Origin: Streptomyces sp. AJS327 | GTDB taxonomy: Bacteria > Actinomycetota > Actinomycetes > Streptomycetales > Streptomycetaceae | DNA: 64,000 nt | Direction of reading: 5' to 3' | NCBI RefSeq assembly: GCF_013450295.1 | Contig: NZ_SKBR01000001.1 | Coordinates: forward strand, 1,996,501-2,060,500 | Part shown: in pieces, positions 1 through 13,883 of the stretch | How positions within the stretch are numbered: position 1 is the stretch's first letter | Layout: every line of letters starts with the position of its first letter | The notes under the pieces: generated by a model | Told to the model about the DNA's origin: nothing | Database searches by the model: none | Seen by the model: only the letters and a program-made list of their open reading frames with translations | Program-made: the position numbers and the translations under genes

Positions 1-1013
1 CGTCGCTCGTGCGCAACAAGATCCTGGAGATCGGGTACGACTCCTCGAAGAAGGGCTTCGACGGCGCCTCCTGTGGCGTCTCGCAGTCCATCGGGGCGCA
101 GTCGCCCGACATCGCGCAGGGCGTCGACACCGCGTACGAGAAGCGCGTCGAGGGCGACGAGGACGAGCTCGACAAGCAGGGCGCGGGCGACCAGGGCCTG
201 ATGTTCGGCTACGCCTGCGACGAGACCTCCGACTACCTGCCGCTGCCGATCACGCTGGCGCACCGGCTCTCGGAGCGGCTCTCCGCCGTCCGGAAGAACG
301 GGACCATCCCCTACCTCCGCCCGGACGGCAAGACCCAGGTCACCATCGAGTACGACGGCGACAAGCCGGTCCGGCTCGACACCGTGGTCGTCTCCTCCCA
401 GCACGCGGCGGACATCGACCTCGACTCGCTGCTCGCGCCGGACATCCGCGAGTACGTCGTGGAGCCGGAGCTGAAGCGCCTGGTCGACGAGGGCATCAAG
501 CTGGACACCGAGGGCTACCGGCTCCTCGTCAACCCCACCGGCCGGTTCGAGATCGGCGGCCCCATGGGCGACGCCGGACTCACCGGCCGCAAGATCATCA
601 TCGACACCTACGGCGGTATGGCCCGCCACGGTGGTGGCGCCTTCTCCGGCAAGGACCCGTCCAAGGTCGACCGCTCGGCCGCCTACGCGATGCGCTGGGT
701 CGCCAAGAACGTCGTCGCCGCCGGTCTCGCCTCGCGCTGCGAGGTCCAGGTCGCCTACGCCATCGGCAAGGCCGAGCCGGTCGGTCTCTTCGTGGAGACC
801 TTCGGCACCCACGCCATCGAGGTGGAGAAGATCGAGCAGGCCATCTCCGAGGTCTTCGACCTCCGGCCGGCCGCGATCATCCGCGACCTCGACCTGCTCC
901 GCCCGATCTACGCGCAGACCGCCGCGTACGGGCACTTCGGCCGGGACCTCCCGGACTTCACCTGGGAGCACACCGACCGCGTGGAGGCACTGAAGAAGGC
1001 CGCCGGTCTCTGA
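1..1013 (+). CDS. metK: S-adenosylmethionine synthetase (5'-truncated by window edge)
   Basis: Makes S-adenosylmethionine from ATP and methionine in the cytoplasm. The frame is open from base 3, so the true start lies outside the window; about 335 of the usual ~400 residues are present. Visible signatures include DGASCGV, the [15 protein letters not shown]-binding stretch and the glycine-rich [19 protein letters not shown] loop near the C-terminus. The GTG at position 9 lies in the middle of the domain and is not a start. The gene ends in KKAAGL, followed by a strong hairpin. Identification is essentially certain from near-identity to streptomycete MetK as known to me. Confidence 0.97.
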   Translation, partial: SLVRNKILEIGYDSSKKGFDGASCGVSQSIGAQSPDIAQGVDTAYEKRVEGDEDELDKQGAGDQGLMFGYACDETSDYLPLPITLAHRLSERLSAVRKNGTIPYLRPDGKTQVTIEYDGDKPVRLDTVVVSSQHAADIDLDSLLAPDIREYVVEPELKRLVDEGIKLDTEGYRLLVNPTGRFEIGGPMGDAGLTGRKIIIDTYGGMARHGGGAFSGKDPSKVDRSAAYAMRWVAKNVVAAGLASRCEVQVAYAIGKAEPVGLFVETFGTHAIEVEKIEQAISEVFDLRPAAIIRDLDLLRPIYAQTAAYGHFGRDLPDFTWEHTDRVEALKKAAGL

Positions 1014-1044
1014 GAACGCACCGCGGCGCGCACCGAGCGCCGCT

Positions 1045-1081
1045 CCGGAAGCCCGGTACCCACCCGGTGCCGGGCTTCCGG
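1045..1081. terminator. Bidirectional terminator between metK and the convergent gene
   Basis: A 12-bp perfect stem, CCGGAAGCCCGG pairing with CCGGGCTTCCGG, extends by about four more pairs (one wobble) around a short CACC loop. It lies 31 bases after the metK stop and 25 bases before the end of the oppositely transcribed gene, so it can serve both. There is no U-tract, as is common in Streptomyces. Confidence 0.75.
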
Positions 1082-1106
1082 CGTGCCGGGCCCGTACCGC
1101 GGTGGT

Positions 1107-1625
1107 TCAGCGCGCGCCCGGCTGGCCCGAGCGGCCCGGCCACGTCAGCGTCAGCGAACCGCCGAGGGGCAGCGCGTGCCAGCGGTCGGCGTGCTCGTCG
1201 AGCCGGGAGACGATCCGCTCGACGAGCGGCGTGACCTCCTTCTCCGCCACGTACGCGGGCAGCGACGGCGCGTGCCCGCGCCGCACCGCCCACACCGGCA
1301 GCGCGATCCCCGCCAGCTCCTCCGACCGCTCCATGTCCGCCCGCGCCTGGGCGGACGACGGCGTCCCCTTCGACCTGCGGCGCCGGGACGCCCTGGCGCG
1401 CTCCGCCGAATCGGCCGGCCAGAACAGGCCGTTGTCCCCGGCCGCGAGTCGCCCGTACACCCCGAGCCTGATGTCCGCGACCGCCTCGACGAGGAAGTGC
1501 ACCAGGTCGTGCGGAAGGTACGGGTGCCCGCCCGGCCCGTTGCGCGGGGCGAGCGCGGCACCCACCTCGCGGTGCACGGCGATCTCGTAACTCGTACCCG
1601 GACCCTTGGTGAAGACGACACGCAT
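1107..1625 (-). CDS. Conserved hypothetical protein with PHDLxHF motif
   Basis: Protein of 172 residues beginning MRVVFTKGPGTSYEIAVHRE. A central LPHDLVHFLVE motif followed by LGVYGRLAAGD resembles a family of small uncharacterised actinobacterial proteins with a PHDLxHF core; I know no function for them. The middle part (residues ~75-100) is Arg/Ser-rich and probably flexible, and there is no signal peptide or membrane segment. It faces metK and is divergent from priA across about 160 bp of GC-rich DNA that should hold both promoters. ATG start at 1623-1625. Confidence 0.75.
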   Translation of the reverse strand: MRVVFTKGPGTSYEIAVHREVGAALAPRNGPGGHPYLPHDLVHFLVEAVADIRLGVYGRLAAGDNGLFWPADSAERARASRRRRSKGTPSSAQARADMERSEELAGIALPVWAVRRGHAPSLPAYVAEKEVTPLVERIVSRLDEHADRWHALPLGGSLTLTWPGRSGQPGAR

Positions 1626-1785
1626 CCCCGCACGCTAGACGCCCAACCCACCCCCAGCACCCGGTTTTCCGCCCCCCCGGAGGCCCGCCGGAGCGGGGGT
1701 GGGGGTTCGTGGTGGACCCGGGCGGGTGGGGGCGGGGGAGGGGTGACGGCGGGGTGGTGTCGGGGGCGTCTGCTAAGACTGGGCT

Positions 1786-3930
1786 GTGCGCGGTGAGAAC
1801 GGGCGGGAGAGCGAGGGGGAGCCGGAGCAGCTGGCGCTCATCCGGGAGGCGGTGCGGCAGCGGAAGGCACCGCGGGCCAAGCCGCGCACCTGGCGGGGGG
1901 CGGCGCTCGCGCCGCGGCTGCCGGTCGCGCGGGTGCTGGTGGACAAGGGGCCGGTGCACCTGGACCGGTACTTCGACTACGCGGTCCCGGCCGCGCTGGA
2001 CGAGGAGGCGCAGCCGGGTGTGCGGGTCCGGGTCCGGTTCGGCGCGGGGGAGCGCGGGGGCCGCCGCGAGGGCGGCAAGCTGATCAACGGTTTCGTGGTG
2101 GAGCGGTGCGCGGAGAGCGACTTCTCCGGGGCGCTCGCCCCGCTCGCGCAGGTGCTGTCTCCCGAGCCGGTGCTCTCGCCCGCGCTGCTCGCGCTCTGCC
2201 GGGCGGTCGCCGACCGGTACGCGGGTTCCCTCGCGGACGTCGTGCAGCTCGCGGTGCCGCCCCGGATGGCGCGGGCGGAGCAGCGGCCCTCTCCGCCGCC
2301 GCCCGCGCCGCCCGCGCCCCCGGCGCCCGGGAGCTGGAGCCGATACCCGGAGGGGCCCGGCTTTCTGCGGGCGCTCGCGGAGGGCGGCAGTCCGCGTGGG
2401 GTGTGGACGGCGCTGCCGGGCCCCGGGCCGGGGTGGCCCGGGGAGCTGGCGCGGGCCATGGCGGCGGTGCTCGCCTCCGGGCGGGGCGCGCTGGCGGTCC
2501 TGCCGGACGGCCGGTCCGCCGCCCGAGTCGACGCCGCACTGACCGAGTTGACCGGTACGGGGCAGCACGTACTGCTCACCGCGGACGCCGGGCCGGAGCG
2601 GCGCTATGGCCGGTGGCTGGCGGTCAGCCGGGGTGCGGCGCGGGCCGTGGTCGGTACCCGGGCGGCGATGTTCGCGCCGGTCCGCGACCTGGGGCTCGCC
2701 GCGATCTGGGACGACGGCGACGCCAGCCACAGCGATGACCACGCGCCCCGGCCGCACGCCCGGGAGGTCCTGCTCCAGCGGGTGGTGACCGAGGGCGCGG
2801 GGCTGCTGCTCGGCGGGTACGGCCGCACCGTCGAGGCGGCGCAGCTGGTGGAGTCCGGCTGGGCGGGGCAGCTGCTCGCCGCCCGCGAGACGGTCCGGGT
2901 GGTGGCGCCCGCCGTACACACGACGGGCGAGGGCGACGAGGCGCGGGACGCGGCGGCCCGGAGCGCCCGGCTGCCCAGCCTGGCGTGGCGCACGGCCCGG
3001 GAGGCGCTGCGGGCCGGCCCGGTGCTGGTGCAGGTGCCCCGGCGCGGTTACGTCCCCCGGCTGGGGTGTGAGCGCTGCCGGGCCCCGGCGCGCTGTGGCC
3101 GGTGCTCCGGGCCGCTGGAGTCGCCCGGCGCCAGCGAGGCGCCGCGGTGCGGGTGGTGCGGGGAGGCCGCGCCGCACTGGCACTGTCCGGAGTGTGGCGG
3201 AGCGCGGCTGCGGGGCCGGGTCTTCGGGGCGCGGCGGACGGCGGAGGAGCTGGGGCGGGCCTTCCCCGCCGTGCCGGTGCGCACCTCGGGACGCGACCAC
3301 GTACTCGACACGGTGCCCGGGAGCCCCGCCCTGGTGGTGGCGACGCCGGGGGCGGAGCCGGTGCCGGAGGGCGCGGGGTACGCGGCGGCGTTGCTGCTGG
3401 ACGGCTGGGCGCTGCTGAACCGCCCGGACCTGCGGGCGGGGGAGGAGGCGCTGCGCCGCTGGCTGGGCGCCGCCGCGCTGGTGCGTTCCCGGGAGGACGG
3501 GGGAAGCGTGGTCGTCGTGGCGGATCCGGCGCTGCGGCCGGTGCAGGCGCTGCTGCGCTGGGACCCTGGCGGGCACGCGGCGCGGGAGCTGGCCGACCGC
3601 GCGGAGCTGGGGTTTCCGCCGGTCTCCCGGATGGCCGCGGTGAGCGGCCCGGCCGGTTCGGGGGCGGTGGAGGAGTTGCTGGGGGAGGCGGAACTCCCCC
3701 CGGAGGCGGAGGTGCTGGGGCCGGTGCCGGTGTCCGGCGGCCGCCCGGGAGGGCCGCGCCGCCCCGGCGGCCCACCCGGGGGCGAGGAGTGGGAGCGCGC
3801 CCTGGTGCGGGTTCCGCCGGGGCGCGGCGCGGAGTTGGCGGCGGCGTTGAAGAGGGCGCAGGCGGTGCGGCTGGCCCGGCGTGCGCCGACGCCGGTCCAG
3901 GTGCGAGTGGATCCCCCGCACATCGGCTGA
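1786..3930 (+). CDS. priA: Primosomal protein N' (PriA), actinobacterial helicase-motif-less form
   Basis: Homologue of the replication-restart protein PriA. The N-terminal DNA-binding domain begins near residue 45 (PVARVLVDKGPVHLDRYFDY). The zinc-binding block near residues 425-475 has eight cysteines in pairs (CERC, CGRC, CGWC, CPEC), and the C-terminal domain carries ELGFPPVSRMA. The P-loop position reads GRGALAVLPDGRS, with no GxGKT, and no DEAH-like Walker B is seen, so it is unlikely to be an active helicase; this loss is known in actinobacterial PriA. A Pro/Ala linker lies near residues 165-185. GTG start at 1786. Position between metK and fmt is standard for Streptomyces. Confidence 0.9.
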   Translation: MRGENGRESEGEPEQLALIREAVRQRKAPRAKPRTWRGAALAPRLPVARVLVDKGPVHLDRYFDYAVPAALDEEAQPGVRVRVRFGAGERGGRREGGKLINGFVVERCAESDFSGALAPLAQVLSPEPVLSPALLALCRAVADRYAGSLADVVQLAVPPRMARAEQRPSPPPPAPPAPPAPGSWSRYPEGPGFLRALAEGGSPRGVWTALPGPGPGWPGELARAMAAVLASGRGALAVLPDGRSAARVDAALTELTGTGQHVLLTADAGPERRYGRWLAVSRGAARAVVGTRAAMFAPVRDLGLAAIWDDGDASHSDDHAPRPHAREVLLQRVVTEGAGLLLGGYGRTVEAAQLVESGWAGQLLAARETVRVVAPAVHTTGEGDEARDAAARSARLPSLAWRTAREALRAGPVLVQVPRRGYVPRLGCERCRAPARCGRCSGPLESPGASEAPRCGWCGEAAPHWHCPECGGARLRGRVFGARRTAEELGRAFPAVPVRTSGRDHVLDTVPGSPALVVATPGAEPVPEGAGYAAALLLDGWALLNRPDLRAGEEALRRWLGAAALVRSREDGGSVVVVADPALRPVQALLRWDPGGHAARELADRAELGFPPVSRMAAVSGPAGSGAVEELLGEAELPPEAEVLGPVPVSGGRPGGPRRPGGPPGGEEWERALVRVPPGRGAELAAALKRAQAVRLARRAPTPVQVRVDPPHIG

Positions 3931-4063
3931 ACGGCCCCGCCACGCCGGGCGGTTGAGGACGTGGCGTTGAGGACGTGGCGGCGCTGGTGGCCCGGTGCCC
4001 CGGCTGTCCGGTGACCGGCTGGCGCCGGGCGCCGCCGGGGCGAGTGGCGGGCCGGGGCGCGGG

Positions 4064-4807
<744 letters not shown>

Positions 4808-5032
4808 TCACCGCGAGGGCGGGTGCGGACCGTAGACTGGCCGCCGCTCACGGCCCGTTCGTGACCGCGTCCCGCCGGGCTCCCCGGCCGGGCACGACGC
4901 CTCCCAGCGCCCGCGGCTCCCGGCCGCCGAACCGCCGCGGCGGGCCCCGCCGCCGGGCTCCGGCGGACCCGGACGGGAGCGGGCCACCACCGACCAGCCA
5001 CCCCACGTACCGCGAGAGGGAGACGCCGACCG

Positions 5033-5968
5033 ATGAGGCTCGTCTTCGCCGGAACCCCCGAGGCCGCCGTGCCCGCCCTCGACGCTCTGCTCGCCTCCGG
5101 GCGTCACGAGGTCGCCGCCGTCGTCACCCGGCCCGACGCCCGTGCCGGGCGGGGGCGCCGACTCGTCCCGAGCCCCGTCGCCCAGCGCGCCGAGGAGGCC
5201 GGGATCGAGATCCTCCGGCCGGACCGGCCACGGGACACCGACTTCCTCACCCGGCTGCGGGAGATCGGCCCGGACTGCTGCCCGGTGGTCGCCTACGGCG
5301 CCCTGCTGCCCCGCGTCGCGCTCGACGTACCGCCGCACGGCTGGGTCAACCTGCACTTCTCGCTGCTGCCCGCCTGGCGCGGCGCCGCCCCGGTGCAGCA
5401 CGCGCTGCTGGCGGGGGACGAGATGACCGGCGCCTCCACCTTCCGTATCGAGGAGGGCATGGACACCGGCCCGGTCTACGGGGTGATCACCGAGCCGGTG
5501 CGCCGCACCGACACCAGCGGCGACCTCCTCACCCGCCTCGCGCTCGCGGGGGCCGGGCTGCTCGCCGCCACCATGGACGGCATCGAGGACGGCAGCCTGA
5601 CCCCGGTACCGCAGCCCGCGGAGGGCGTCTCCCTCGCCCCGAAGATCACCGTGGAGGACGCCCGGATCGACTGGACGGCCCCCGCGCTCCGGGTGGACCG
5701 CGTGGTCCGCGGCTGCTGGCCCGCGCCCGGAGCCTGGACGGTGTTCCGGGGCGAGCGGCTCAAGGTGCGCTCGCTGCTCCCGGAGCCGGACGCCGCCGAG
5801 GCGCTGGCGCCCGGCACGCTGCTGCCGGGCAAGAACGCCGTACGGGTCGGCACCGGTTCCCACCCGGTCACGCTGGACTGGGTACAGCCGCAGGGCAAGA
5901 AGCCGATGCGGGCCGCCGACTGGGCCCGCGGCGTGCGCATCACCGAGGGGGAGCGGCTGGGGGAGTAG
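5033..5968 (+). CDS. fmt: Methionyl-tRNA formyltransferase
   Basis: Formylates initiator Met-tRNA using 10-formyl-tetrahydrofolate. At 311 residues it has the usual length. It begins [20 protein letters not shown], has the folate/catalytic signature [17 protein letters not shown] at ~103-119 (Asn, His) and the DTGPVY segment, then a C-terminal OB-type domain. ATG at 5033 is preceded by GAGAGGGAG. It is followed 84 bases later by rsmB on the same strand, a standard pairing. Confidence 0.97.
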   Translation: MRLVFAGTPEAAVPALDALLASGRHEVAAVVTRPDARAGRGRRLVPSPVAQRAEEAGIEILRPDRPRDTDFLTRLREIGPDCCPVVAYGALLPRVALDVPPHGWVNLHFSLLPAWRGAAPVQHALLAGDEMTGASTFRIEEGMDTGPVYGVITEPVRRTDTSGDLLTRLALAGAGLLAATMDGIEDGSLTPVPQPAEGVSLAPKITVEDARIDWTAPALRVDRVVRGCWPAPGAWTVFRGERLKVRSLLPEPDAAEALAPGTLLPGKNAVRVGTGSHPVTLDWVQPQGKKPMRAADWARGVRITEGERLGE

Positions 5969-6052
5969 CCAGTGGCGACCCCGCGCCGTGCACCCGGGCG
6001 GGCGACGTAGGGTGGAGGCCCCCCACCAGCGATATCCGGAGCACCTTCACCT

Positions 6053-7525
6053 GTGAGCAACCGGCAACGCCGGGCCCCCAAGCCCTATCGGCGCCCCAAG
6101 AAGGACCCGGCGCGCATCCTCGCCTACGAGGCGCTGCGCGCCGTCGACGAACGCGACGCCTACGCCAACCTCGTCCTCCCCCCGCTCCTGCGGAAGGCGC
6201 GCGAGGACGGCCGGTTCACCGCCCGGGACGCCGCGCTCAGCACCGAACTCGTCTACGGCACGCTGCGCCGCCAGGGGACCTACGACGCGATCATCGCCGA
6301 GTGCGTGGACCGGCCGCTGCGCGAGGTCGACCCGCCGGTGCTGGACGTGCTGTCGCTCGGCGCCCACCAGCTGCTCGGCACCCGGATCCCGGCGCACGCC
6401 GGGGTCAGCGCCACCGTCGAACTCGCGCGCGCCGTTCTCGGCGACGGACGCGCCAAGTTCGTCAACGCCGTGCTGCGCCGCGTCACCGCGCACGATCTGC
6501 CCGACTGGCTGGACCGCGTCGCCCCGCCGTACGAGGACGACCCCGAGGAGCACCTGGCGATCCGGCACGCCCACCCGCGCTGGGTGGTCTCCGCGCTGTG
6601 GGACGCGCTCGGCGGCGAACGCGAGGACATCGAGGCGCTGCTGGCCGCCGACAACGAACGGCCCGAGGTGACGCTCGTCGCCCGCCCCGGCCGGGCCACC
6701 CCCGCCGACCTCCTCGCGGACGCCGAGGCCGCCGCCTCCGCCGCCGGGGAGACGGAGCGGGGGCCGGACGCCCCGGAGGCCGAGCGCGCGGAGGCGCTGC
6801 CCGGACGCTGGTCACCGTGGGCCGTGCGGCTCACCGAGGGCGGCGACCCCGGCTCCCTGGACACGGTCCGCGAGGGCCGCGCGGGCGTCCAGGACGAGGG
6901 CAGCCAGCTGATGGCGCTCGCTCTGGCCGAGACCCCGCTCGACGGCCGCGACTCCCGCTGGCTCGACCTCTGCGCCGGTCCCGGCGGTAAGGCGGCGCTG
7001 CTGGCCGGGCTGGCCGCCGGACGCGGCGCCACGCTCCTCGCCTCCGAACGGCAGCCGCACCGTGCCCGGTTGGTGGCGCGCGCGCTGGCGGGCGACCCCG
7101 GCACCAGCGCGGTCATCGCCGCCGACGGCAGCCGCCCCGCCTGGCGGCCGGGCACCTTCGACCGGGTGCTGGCCGACGTCCCGTGCAGCGGGCTGGGCGC
7201 GCTGCGCCGCCGCCCCGAGTCCCGGTGGCGGCGCGGGCCGGAGGACCTGGCCGGGCTGGCCGCGCCGCAGCGGGCGCTGCTGACCGAGGCGCTGCGCTCG
7301 GTCCGGGTGGGCGGCCTCGTCGCCTACGTCACCTGCTCCCCGCACCTCGCCGAGACCCGGACGGTGGTCGAGGACGTCCTGGCGCGTGGCGGAGCCGAGT
7401 GGGTCGACGCGCGCCCCGCGCTGTCCGGCGTGCCCGACCTGGGCCCCGGGCCGGACGTGCAGCTCTGGCCCCATCTGCACGGCACCGACGCGATGTACCT
7501 CGCCCTGCTGCGCCGTACCGCCTGA
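6053..7525 (+). CDS. rsmB: 16S rRNA (cytosine-967-C5) methyltransferase RsmB
   Basis: NusB-like N-terminal domain (residues ~18-150, [20 protein letters not shown]) joined to a SAM-dependent Rossmann domain. The SAM loop [13 protein letters not shown], the acid-base motif [15 protein letters not shown] and the nucleophile motif [11 protein letters not shown] are all present, so both cysteines of the m5C mechanism are intact. An Ala/Glu-rich insertion lies near residues 220-250. GTG start at 6053. It probably shares a transcript with fmt, with rpe 176 bases downstream. Confidence 0.95.
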   Translation: MSNRQRRAPKPYRRPKKDPARILAYEALRAVDERDAYANLVLPPLLRKAREDGRFTARDAALSTELVYGTLRRQGTYDAIIAECVDRPLREVDPPVLDVLSLGAHQLLGTRIPAHAGVSATVELARAVLGDGRAKFVNAVLRRVTAHDLPDWLDRVAPPYEDDPEEHLAIRHAHPRWVVSALWDALGGEREDIEALLAADNERPEVTLVARPGRATPADLLADAEAAASAAGETERGPDAPEAERAEALPGRWSPWAVRLTEGGDPGSLDTVREGRAGVQDEGSQLMALALAETPLDGRDSRWLDLCAGPGGKAALLAGLAAGRGATLLASERQPHRARLVARALAGDPGTSAVIAADGSRPAWRPGTFDRVLADVPCSGLGALRRRPESRWRRGPEDLAGLAAPQRALLTEALRSVRVGGLVAYVTCSPHLAETRTVVEDVLARGGAEWVDARPALSGVPDLGPGPDVQLWPHLHGTDAMYLALLRRTA

Positions 7526-7701
7526 CCCGCCGCCCCGTCCACCCCAGCCAGCCCGTTCGTCCAGCCGCCCCCGACGACCGCGAGCCCTCGTCCCCGGGAG
7601 GCGAGCGGCACCGGAGCCACCGGCACCCAGAACCACCGGCGCCCCGCACCGCCAGCGCCGGCGCACCACGGAACCCGCGACACCCACGGAAGACGGAAGC
7701 C

Positions 7702-8376
7702 ATGTCCCAGATCAGCCCCAGCATCCTCTCCGCCGACTTCGCCCGCCTCGCCGACGAGGCGCGGGCCGTCGACGGCGCCGACTGGCTGCACGTCGACGTG
7801 ATGGACAACCACTTCGTCCCCAACCTCACCCTGGGCCTCCCGGTCGTGGAGTCGCTGCGCCGGGCGACGGACATCCCGCTCGACTGCCATCTGATGATCG
7901 AGGCCCCGGACCGGTGGGCCCCGCAGTACGCCGAGGCCGGAGCTGGATCGGTCACCTTCCACGCCGAGGCCGCCGCGGCGCCGGTCCGGCTGGCCCGCGA
8001 GATCCGCGCGCTGGGGGCGCGCGCCTCGATGGCGCTCAAGCCCGCGACCGCCGTCGAGCAGTACGAGGACCTGCTGCCCGAGCTGGACATGCTGCTGGTG
8101 ATGACGGTTGAACCGGGCTTCGGCGGGCAGGCGTTCCTCGACCTGACCCTGCCCAAGATCCGCCGCACCCGGCAGCTCATCGAGAAGCACGGGCTGACGA
8201 TGTGGCTCCAGGTGGACGGCGGGGTCTCCGAGGCGACGATCGAGCGCTGTGCCGAGGCGGGGGCCGACGTCTTCGTCGCCGGGTCCGCCGTCTACGGCGC
8301 CGAGGACCCGGCCGCCGCGGTCGCCGCGCTGCGGCGCCAGGCGGACGGCGCCGCGCACCGGGGGTGCGCGGGCTGA
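7702..8376 (+). CDS. rpe: Ribulose-phosphate 3-epimerase
   Basis: Interconverts ribulose-5-phosphate and xylulose-5-phosphate in the pentose phosphate pathway. The TIM-barrel protein of 224 residues has [17 protein letters not shown] (metal ligands), [31 protein letters not shown] (phosphate and catalytic Asp region) and [10 protein letters not shown], with the final phosphate-binding strand [13 protein letters not shown] at 7702 follows a GGAAG ribosome site; the frame is open far upstream but those codons are not part of the family. Confidence 0.97.
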   Translation: MSQISPSILSADFARLADEARAVDGADWLHVDVMDNHFVPNLTLGLPVVESLRRATDIPLDCHLMIEAPDRWAPQYAEAGAGSVTFHAEAAAAPVRLAREIRALGARASMALKPATAVEQYEDLLPELDMLLVMTVEPGFGGQAFLDLTLPKIRRTRQLIEKHGLTMWLQVDGGVSEATIERCAEAGADVFVAGSAVYGAEDPAAAVAALRRQADGAAHRGCAG

Positions 8377-8536
8377 GCCCGGAACCGCCGCCGTGTGACC
8401 GCGCGTCCACCACCCCGGAGGCGGACCGGTGCACCGTGCACGGAGGGGATCAGGGCCGCCGGGGATCTGCGAGGATGAACGCCCAGCGGCGCCGCGGGAA
8501 CCGCGAGCCGCGTGTACAGCAAGTGAGGTGAGTGCG

Positions 8537-9550
8537 GTGTCGTCGGGTCGGGCAACGCGGATGGGACCCGCCGAGCTCATGCAGGCGGCGGCGATGGCCC
8601 GCCGGTTCTACCTCGAAGGCAAGTCCAAGATCCAGATCGCCGACGAGTTCGGACTGAGCCGCTTCAAGGTCGCCCGGGTGCTGGAGACCGCCCTGGAGCG
8701 GGACCTGGTGCGTATCGAGATCCGGGTCCCCGCCGAGCTGGACGCCGAACGCTCCGACGCGCTGCGGGCCCGCTTCGGCCTCCGGCACGCGGTCGTCGTC
8801 GAGTCCCCCACGCAGACGGCCGACGACGGCGCCGACCCGGAGAACCTCGGTGAGGTCGCCGCCGACCTGCTCGGCGAACTCGTCACCGACGGGGACGTGC
8901 TCGGGCTCGCCTGGGGCCGCGCCACCACCCACATGGCCACCGCCCTGCGGCAGCTCCCGCCGTGCACCGTCGTCCAGCTCACCGGGGTGTACGACGCGGG
9001 CACCGCGGACCGGGGCTCGGTCGAGGCGGTGCGCCGGGCGGCCGAGGTCGCCGGGGGCGAGGCCCACCCGATCTACGCGCCGATGCTGCTGCCCGACTCG
9101 GCCACCGCCGCCACGCTGCGCGCGCAGACCGGCATCGCGCGGGCCTTCGAGTACTTCGACAAGGTGACCGTGGCCGCCGTCTCCATCGGCTCCTGGGAGC
9201 CGGGCATCTCCACCGTCTACGACATGCTGAGTGACGAGGAGCGCGAGCACTACTCCTCGCTCGGCGTCGCCGCCGAGATGTCCGCGCACCTCTTCGACTC
9301 CGGCGGCCGGCGCATCGGCCGCGACCTGGGGGAGCGCTGCATCACCGTCGAGGCGGGACGGCTGCGCCGGGTCCCCGAGGTGGTGGCGATCGCCGGTGGC
9401 CACCGCAAGGCCGCGGCCATCGCGGCGGTGCTCCGCTCCGGCCTCGTCACCAGCCTGGTGACGGACACCGCGGCGGCCGACCGGCTGCTGACCGAGGCGG
9501 AGCCCGGTCCGAAGCCCGCCCTCGAACGCGCGGACCCGGACGGCGGCTGA
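8537..9550 (+). CDS. SorC/DeoR-type sugar-binding transcriptional regulator
   Basis: About 337 residues. The N-terminal HTH (ARRFYLEGKSKIQIADEFGLSR) is followed by a SorC-type sugar-phosphate-binding domain: VLGLAWGRATTHMATAL, the VQLTGVYDAG segment and a C-terminal VPEVVAIAGGHRKAAAI phosphate loop. I chose GTG 8537, which has GAGGTG six bases before it; GTG 8528 is the alternative. Downstream of rpe, the context suggests regulation of sugar-phosphate metabolism, but the ligand is not readable from sequence. Confidence 0.85.
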   Translation: MSSGRATRMGPAELMQAAAMARRFYLEGKSKIQIADEFGLSRFKVARVLETALERDLVRIEIRVPAELDAERSDALRARFGLRHAVVVESPTQTADDGADPENLGEVAADLLGELVTDGDVLGLAWGRATTHMATALRQLPPCTVVQLTGVYDAGTADRGSVEAVRRAAEVAGGEAHPIYAPMLLPDSATAATLRAQTGIARAFEYFDKVTVAAVSIGSWEPGISTVYDMLSDEEREHYSSLGVAAEMSAHLFDSGGRRIGRDLGERCITVEAGRLRRVPEVVAIAGGHRKAAAIAAVLRSGLVTSLVTDTAAADRLLTEAEPGPKPALERADPDGG

Positions 9551-9731
9551 CGTCCACCGCCCGTCCCGCGAGCGGCCGCCGGGCCGCGACCGGCGGCGGC
9601 CACCGGCACCCGTACCCGGCGCTGGCTCCGGCACCGGCCGGACCTCGGACGGGCCCTCGGACGGGTCCTGGGACCGGCGCCGGGAGAGCGCGCCGTACCG
9701 GCGCCGTGCCCACCGCGCGAGGGGAGGTCCC

Positions 9732-10385
9732 GTGTTCACACTGCCCACCGGGGGGCGACGCGAGATCGCCCCGGGCGCCGTCCACCTGCCCGGCTGGCTC
9801 GACGCCGGGCGGCAGCGGGAACTCGTCGCGGCCTGCCGGGCGTGGGCGGACGGGCCGGTGCCCGCCCGCGCCGCGCGCTTGCCGAACGGGCACCGGATGT
9901 CGGTGCGGACGGTCTGCCTCGGCTGGCACTGGCGGCCCTACCGCTACTCGCGCACCGCGGACGACGCGGGCGGCGGCCGGGTCGCGCCCCTCCCGGAGTG
10001 GCTGGCCGCGCTGGGGCGGTCGGCGCTGGCCGAGGCGTGGGACGCCGCCTCCGGAGCGGCCTACGCCCCCGACGCCGCACTGGTCAACTTCTACGACGAC
10101 GCCGCCCGGATGGGCATGCACCAGGACCGGGACGAGCGGTCGGCCGCCCCGGTCGTCTCCCTGAGCCTCGGCGACGCCTGCGTGTTCCGCTTCGGCAACG
10201 ACCGGACGCGGAACCGCCCCTGGACGGACCTGGAGCTGGCCTCGGGGGACGTCGTCGTCTTCGGCGGCCCCTCCCGCTTCGCCTTCCACGGCGTCCCCCG
10301 GATCTGGCCGGGCACCGCGCCCGAGGGGCTGGGGCTGGACGCCGGGCGGATCAACATCACCCTGCGCCACACCGGGCTGAGCTGA
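9732..10385 (+). CDS. alkB: AlkB-like 2-oxoglutarate/Fe(II) dioxygenase
   Basis: Predicted DNA/RNA demethylase that removes N1-methyladenine or N3-methylcytosine lesions oxidatively. The 217 residues show the iron triad H130-x-D132 (MHQDRDE) and H186 (FHGV), and the 2-oxoglutarate arginines in RINITLRHTG (R206, R212). The N-L-F-Y motif appears as LVNFYDD. GTG start at 9732 sits after GGGGAGG. Convergent with the next gene across a terminator. Confidence 0.92.
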   Translation: MFTLPTGGRREIAPGAVHLPGWLDAGRQRELVAACRAWADGPVPARAARLPNGHRMSVRTVCLGWHWRPYRYSRTADDAGGGRVAPLPEWLAALGRSALAEAWDAASGAAYAPDAALVNFYDDAARMGMHQDRDERSAAPVVSLSLGDACVFRFGNDRTRNRPWTDLELASGDVVVFGGPSRFAFHGVPRIWPGTAPEGLGLDAGRINITLRHTGLS

Positions 10386-10409
10386 ACCGCCCCCCCGCCC
10401 CGGGGGAGG

Positions 10410-10435
10410 GGAACCGCCCTGCGGCGGGCGGTTCC
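10410..10435. terminator. Terminator hairpin between convergent genes
   Basis: GGAACCGCCC pairs perfectly with GGGCGGTTCC around a six-base loop, in the 56-bp gap between the AlkB-like gene and the oppositely transcribed TagC-like gene. Confidence 0.7.
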
Positions 10436-10441
10436 GCCGCC

Positions 10442-13235
<2,794 letters not shown>

Positions 13236-13299
13236 GCGGCCGCGTGGGCCCGACGGCCGGCGTGCGCGCGGCGCGCCGGACTCCGGGCAGGATGACGGC

Positions 13300-13710
13300 A
13301 TGGTGAACCGCGCCCTCCCCGTGCTCGTCTACGACGGCGACTGCGGCTTCTGCACCTCCTGCGCGCACCGGGCGCAGCGCCTGGTGCGCCCCCGGTGCAC
13401 CGTGGTCCCCTGGCAGTTGGTGGACCTGGCCGACCTCGGCGTCAGTGAGGAGCGTGCCGCCCGCGAGGTCCTGTGGGTCACCCCGCCGGGCACCGTCTAC
13501 GGCGGGGCGCAGGCGGTGGCGAAGGCGCTGCTCAGCGCCGGGGGTGGCTGGGCGGTCCTGGGCGGCGCGCTGCGCGGACTGCCGCCGCTGCGCTGGGCCG
13601 CGCACGCCGTCTACCGGCTCGTCGCCGCCAACCGGCACCGGCTGCCGGGCGGGACCCCGGCGTGCGCCCTCTCCCACCGGGACCTGGCCGGTCCGGCACA
13701 CCGGCACTGA
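13300..13710 (+). CDS. DCC-family (DUF393) thiol-disulfide oxidoreductase-like protein
   Basis: Small 136-residue protein with the family hallmark YDGDCGFCTSC at residues 10-20, a CxxC-type redox pair in a thioredoxin-like setting. The ALRGLPPLRWAAHAVYRLVAANRH C-terminal segment is also typical of DUF393. Biological partner unknown. It follows guaB1 on the same strand and is convergent with the DUF952 gene. Confidence 0.88.
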   Translation: MVNRALPVLVYDGDCGFCTSCAHRAQRLVRPRCTVVPWQLVDLADLGVSEERAAREVLWVTPPGTVYGGAQAVAKALLSAGGGWAVLGGALRGLPPLRWAAHAVYRLVAANRHRLPGGTPACALSHRDLAGPAHRH

Positions 13711-13811
13711 CCGGCTCCCCGCCCTCGCCGTCCGGGGGGCGAGCCGCTTCTGTCTGACGGCGAGCCGCCCCGGGACGGCCACCCGGCGCGCGCGAGCGGC
13801 GGCGGACGGGC

Positions 13812-13838
13812 GAACGGCGGCTGTCCTGGGCGCCGTTC
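13812..13838. terminator. Hairpin between convergent DCC and DUF952 genes
   Basis: GAACGGCG pairs with CGCCGTTC across an 11-base loop; a second perfect palindrome, GCCTCCGGCCGGAGGC, follows immediately at about 13840-13855. Together they form a likely bidirectional termination region. Confidence 0.5.
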
Positions 13839-13883
13839 AGCCTCCGGCCGGAGGCTCCTCCCGCCACGGTCCGACCGGCCCCG

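Noticed and set aside
958..3921. A 987-codon open frame antisense to priA
   Set aside because: Typical GC-rich antisense artefact: Arg/Pro/Gly-rich, no domain, while the plus strand encodes a clear PriA.
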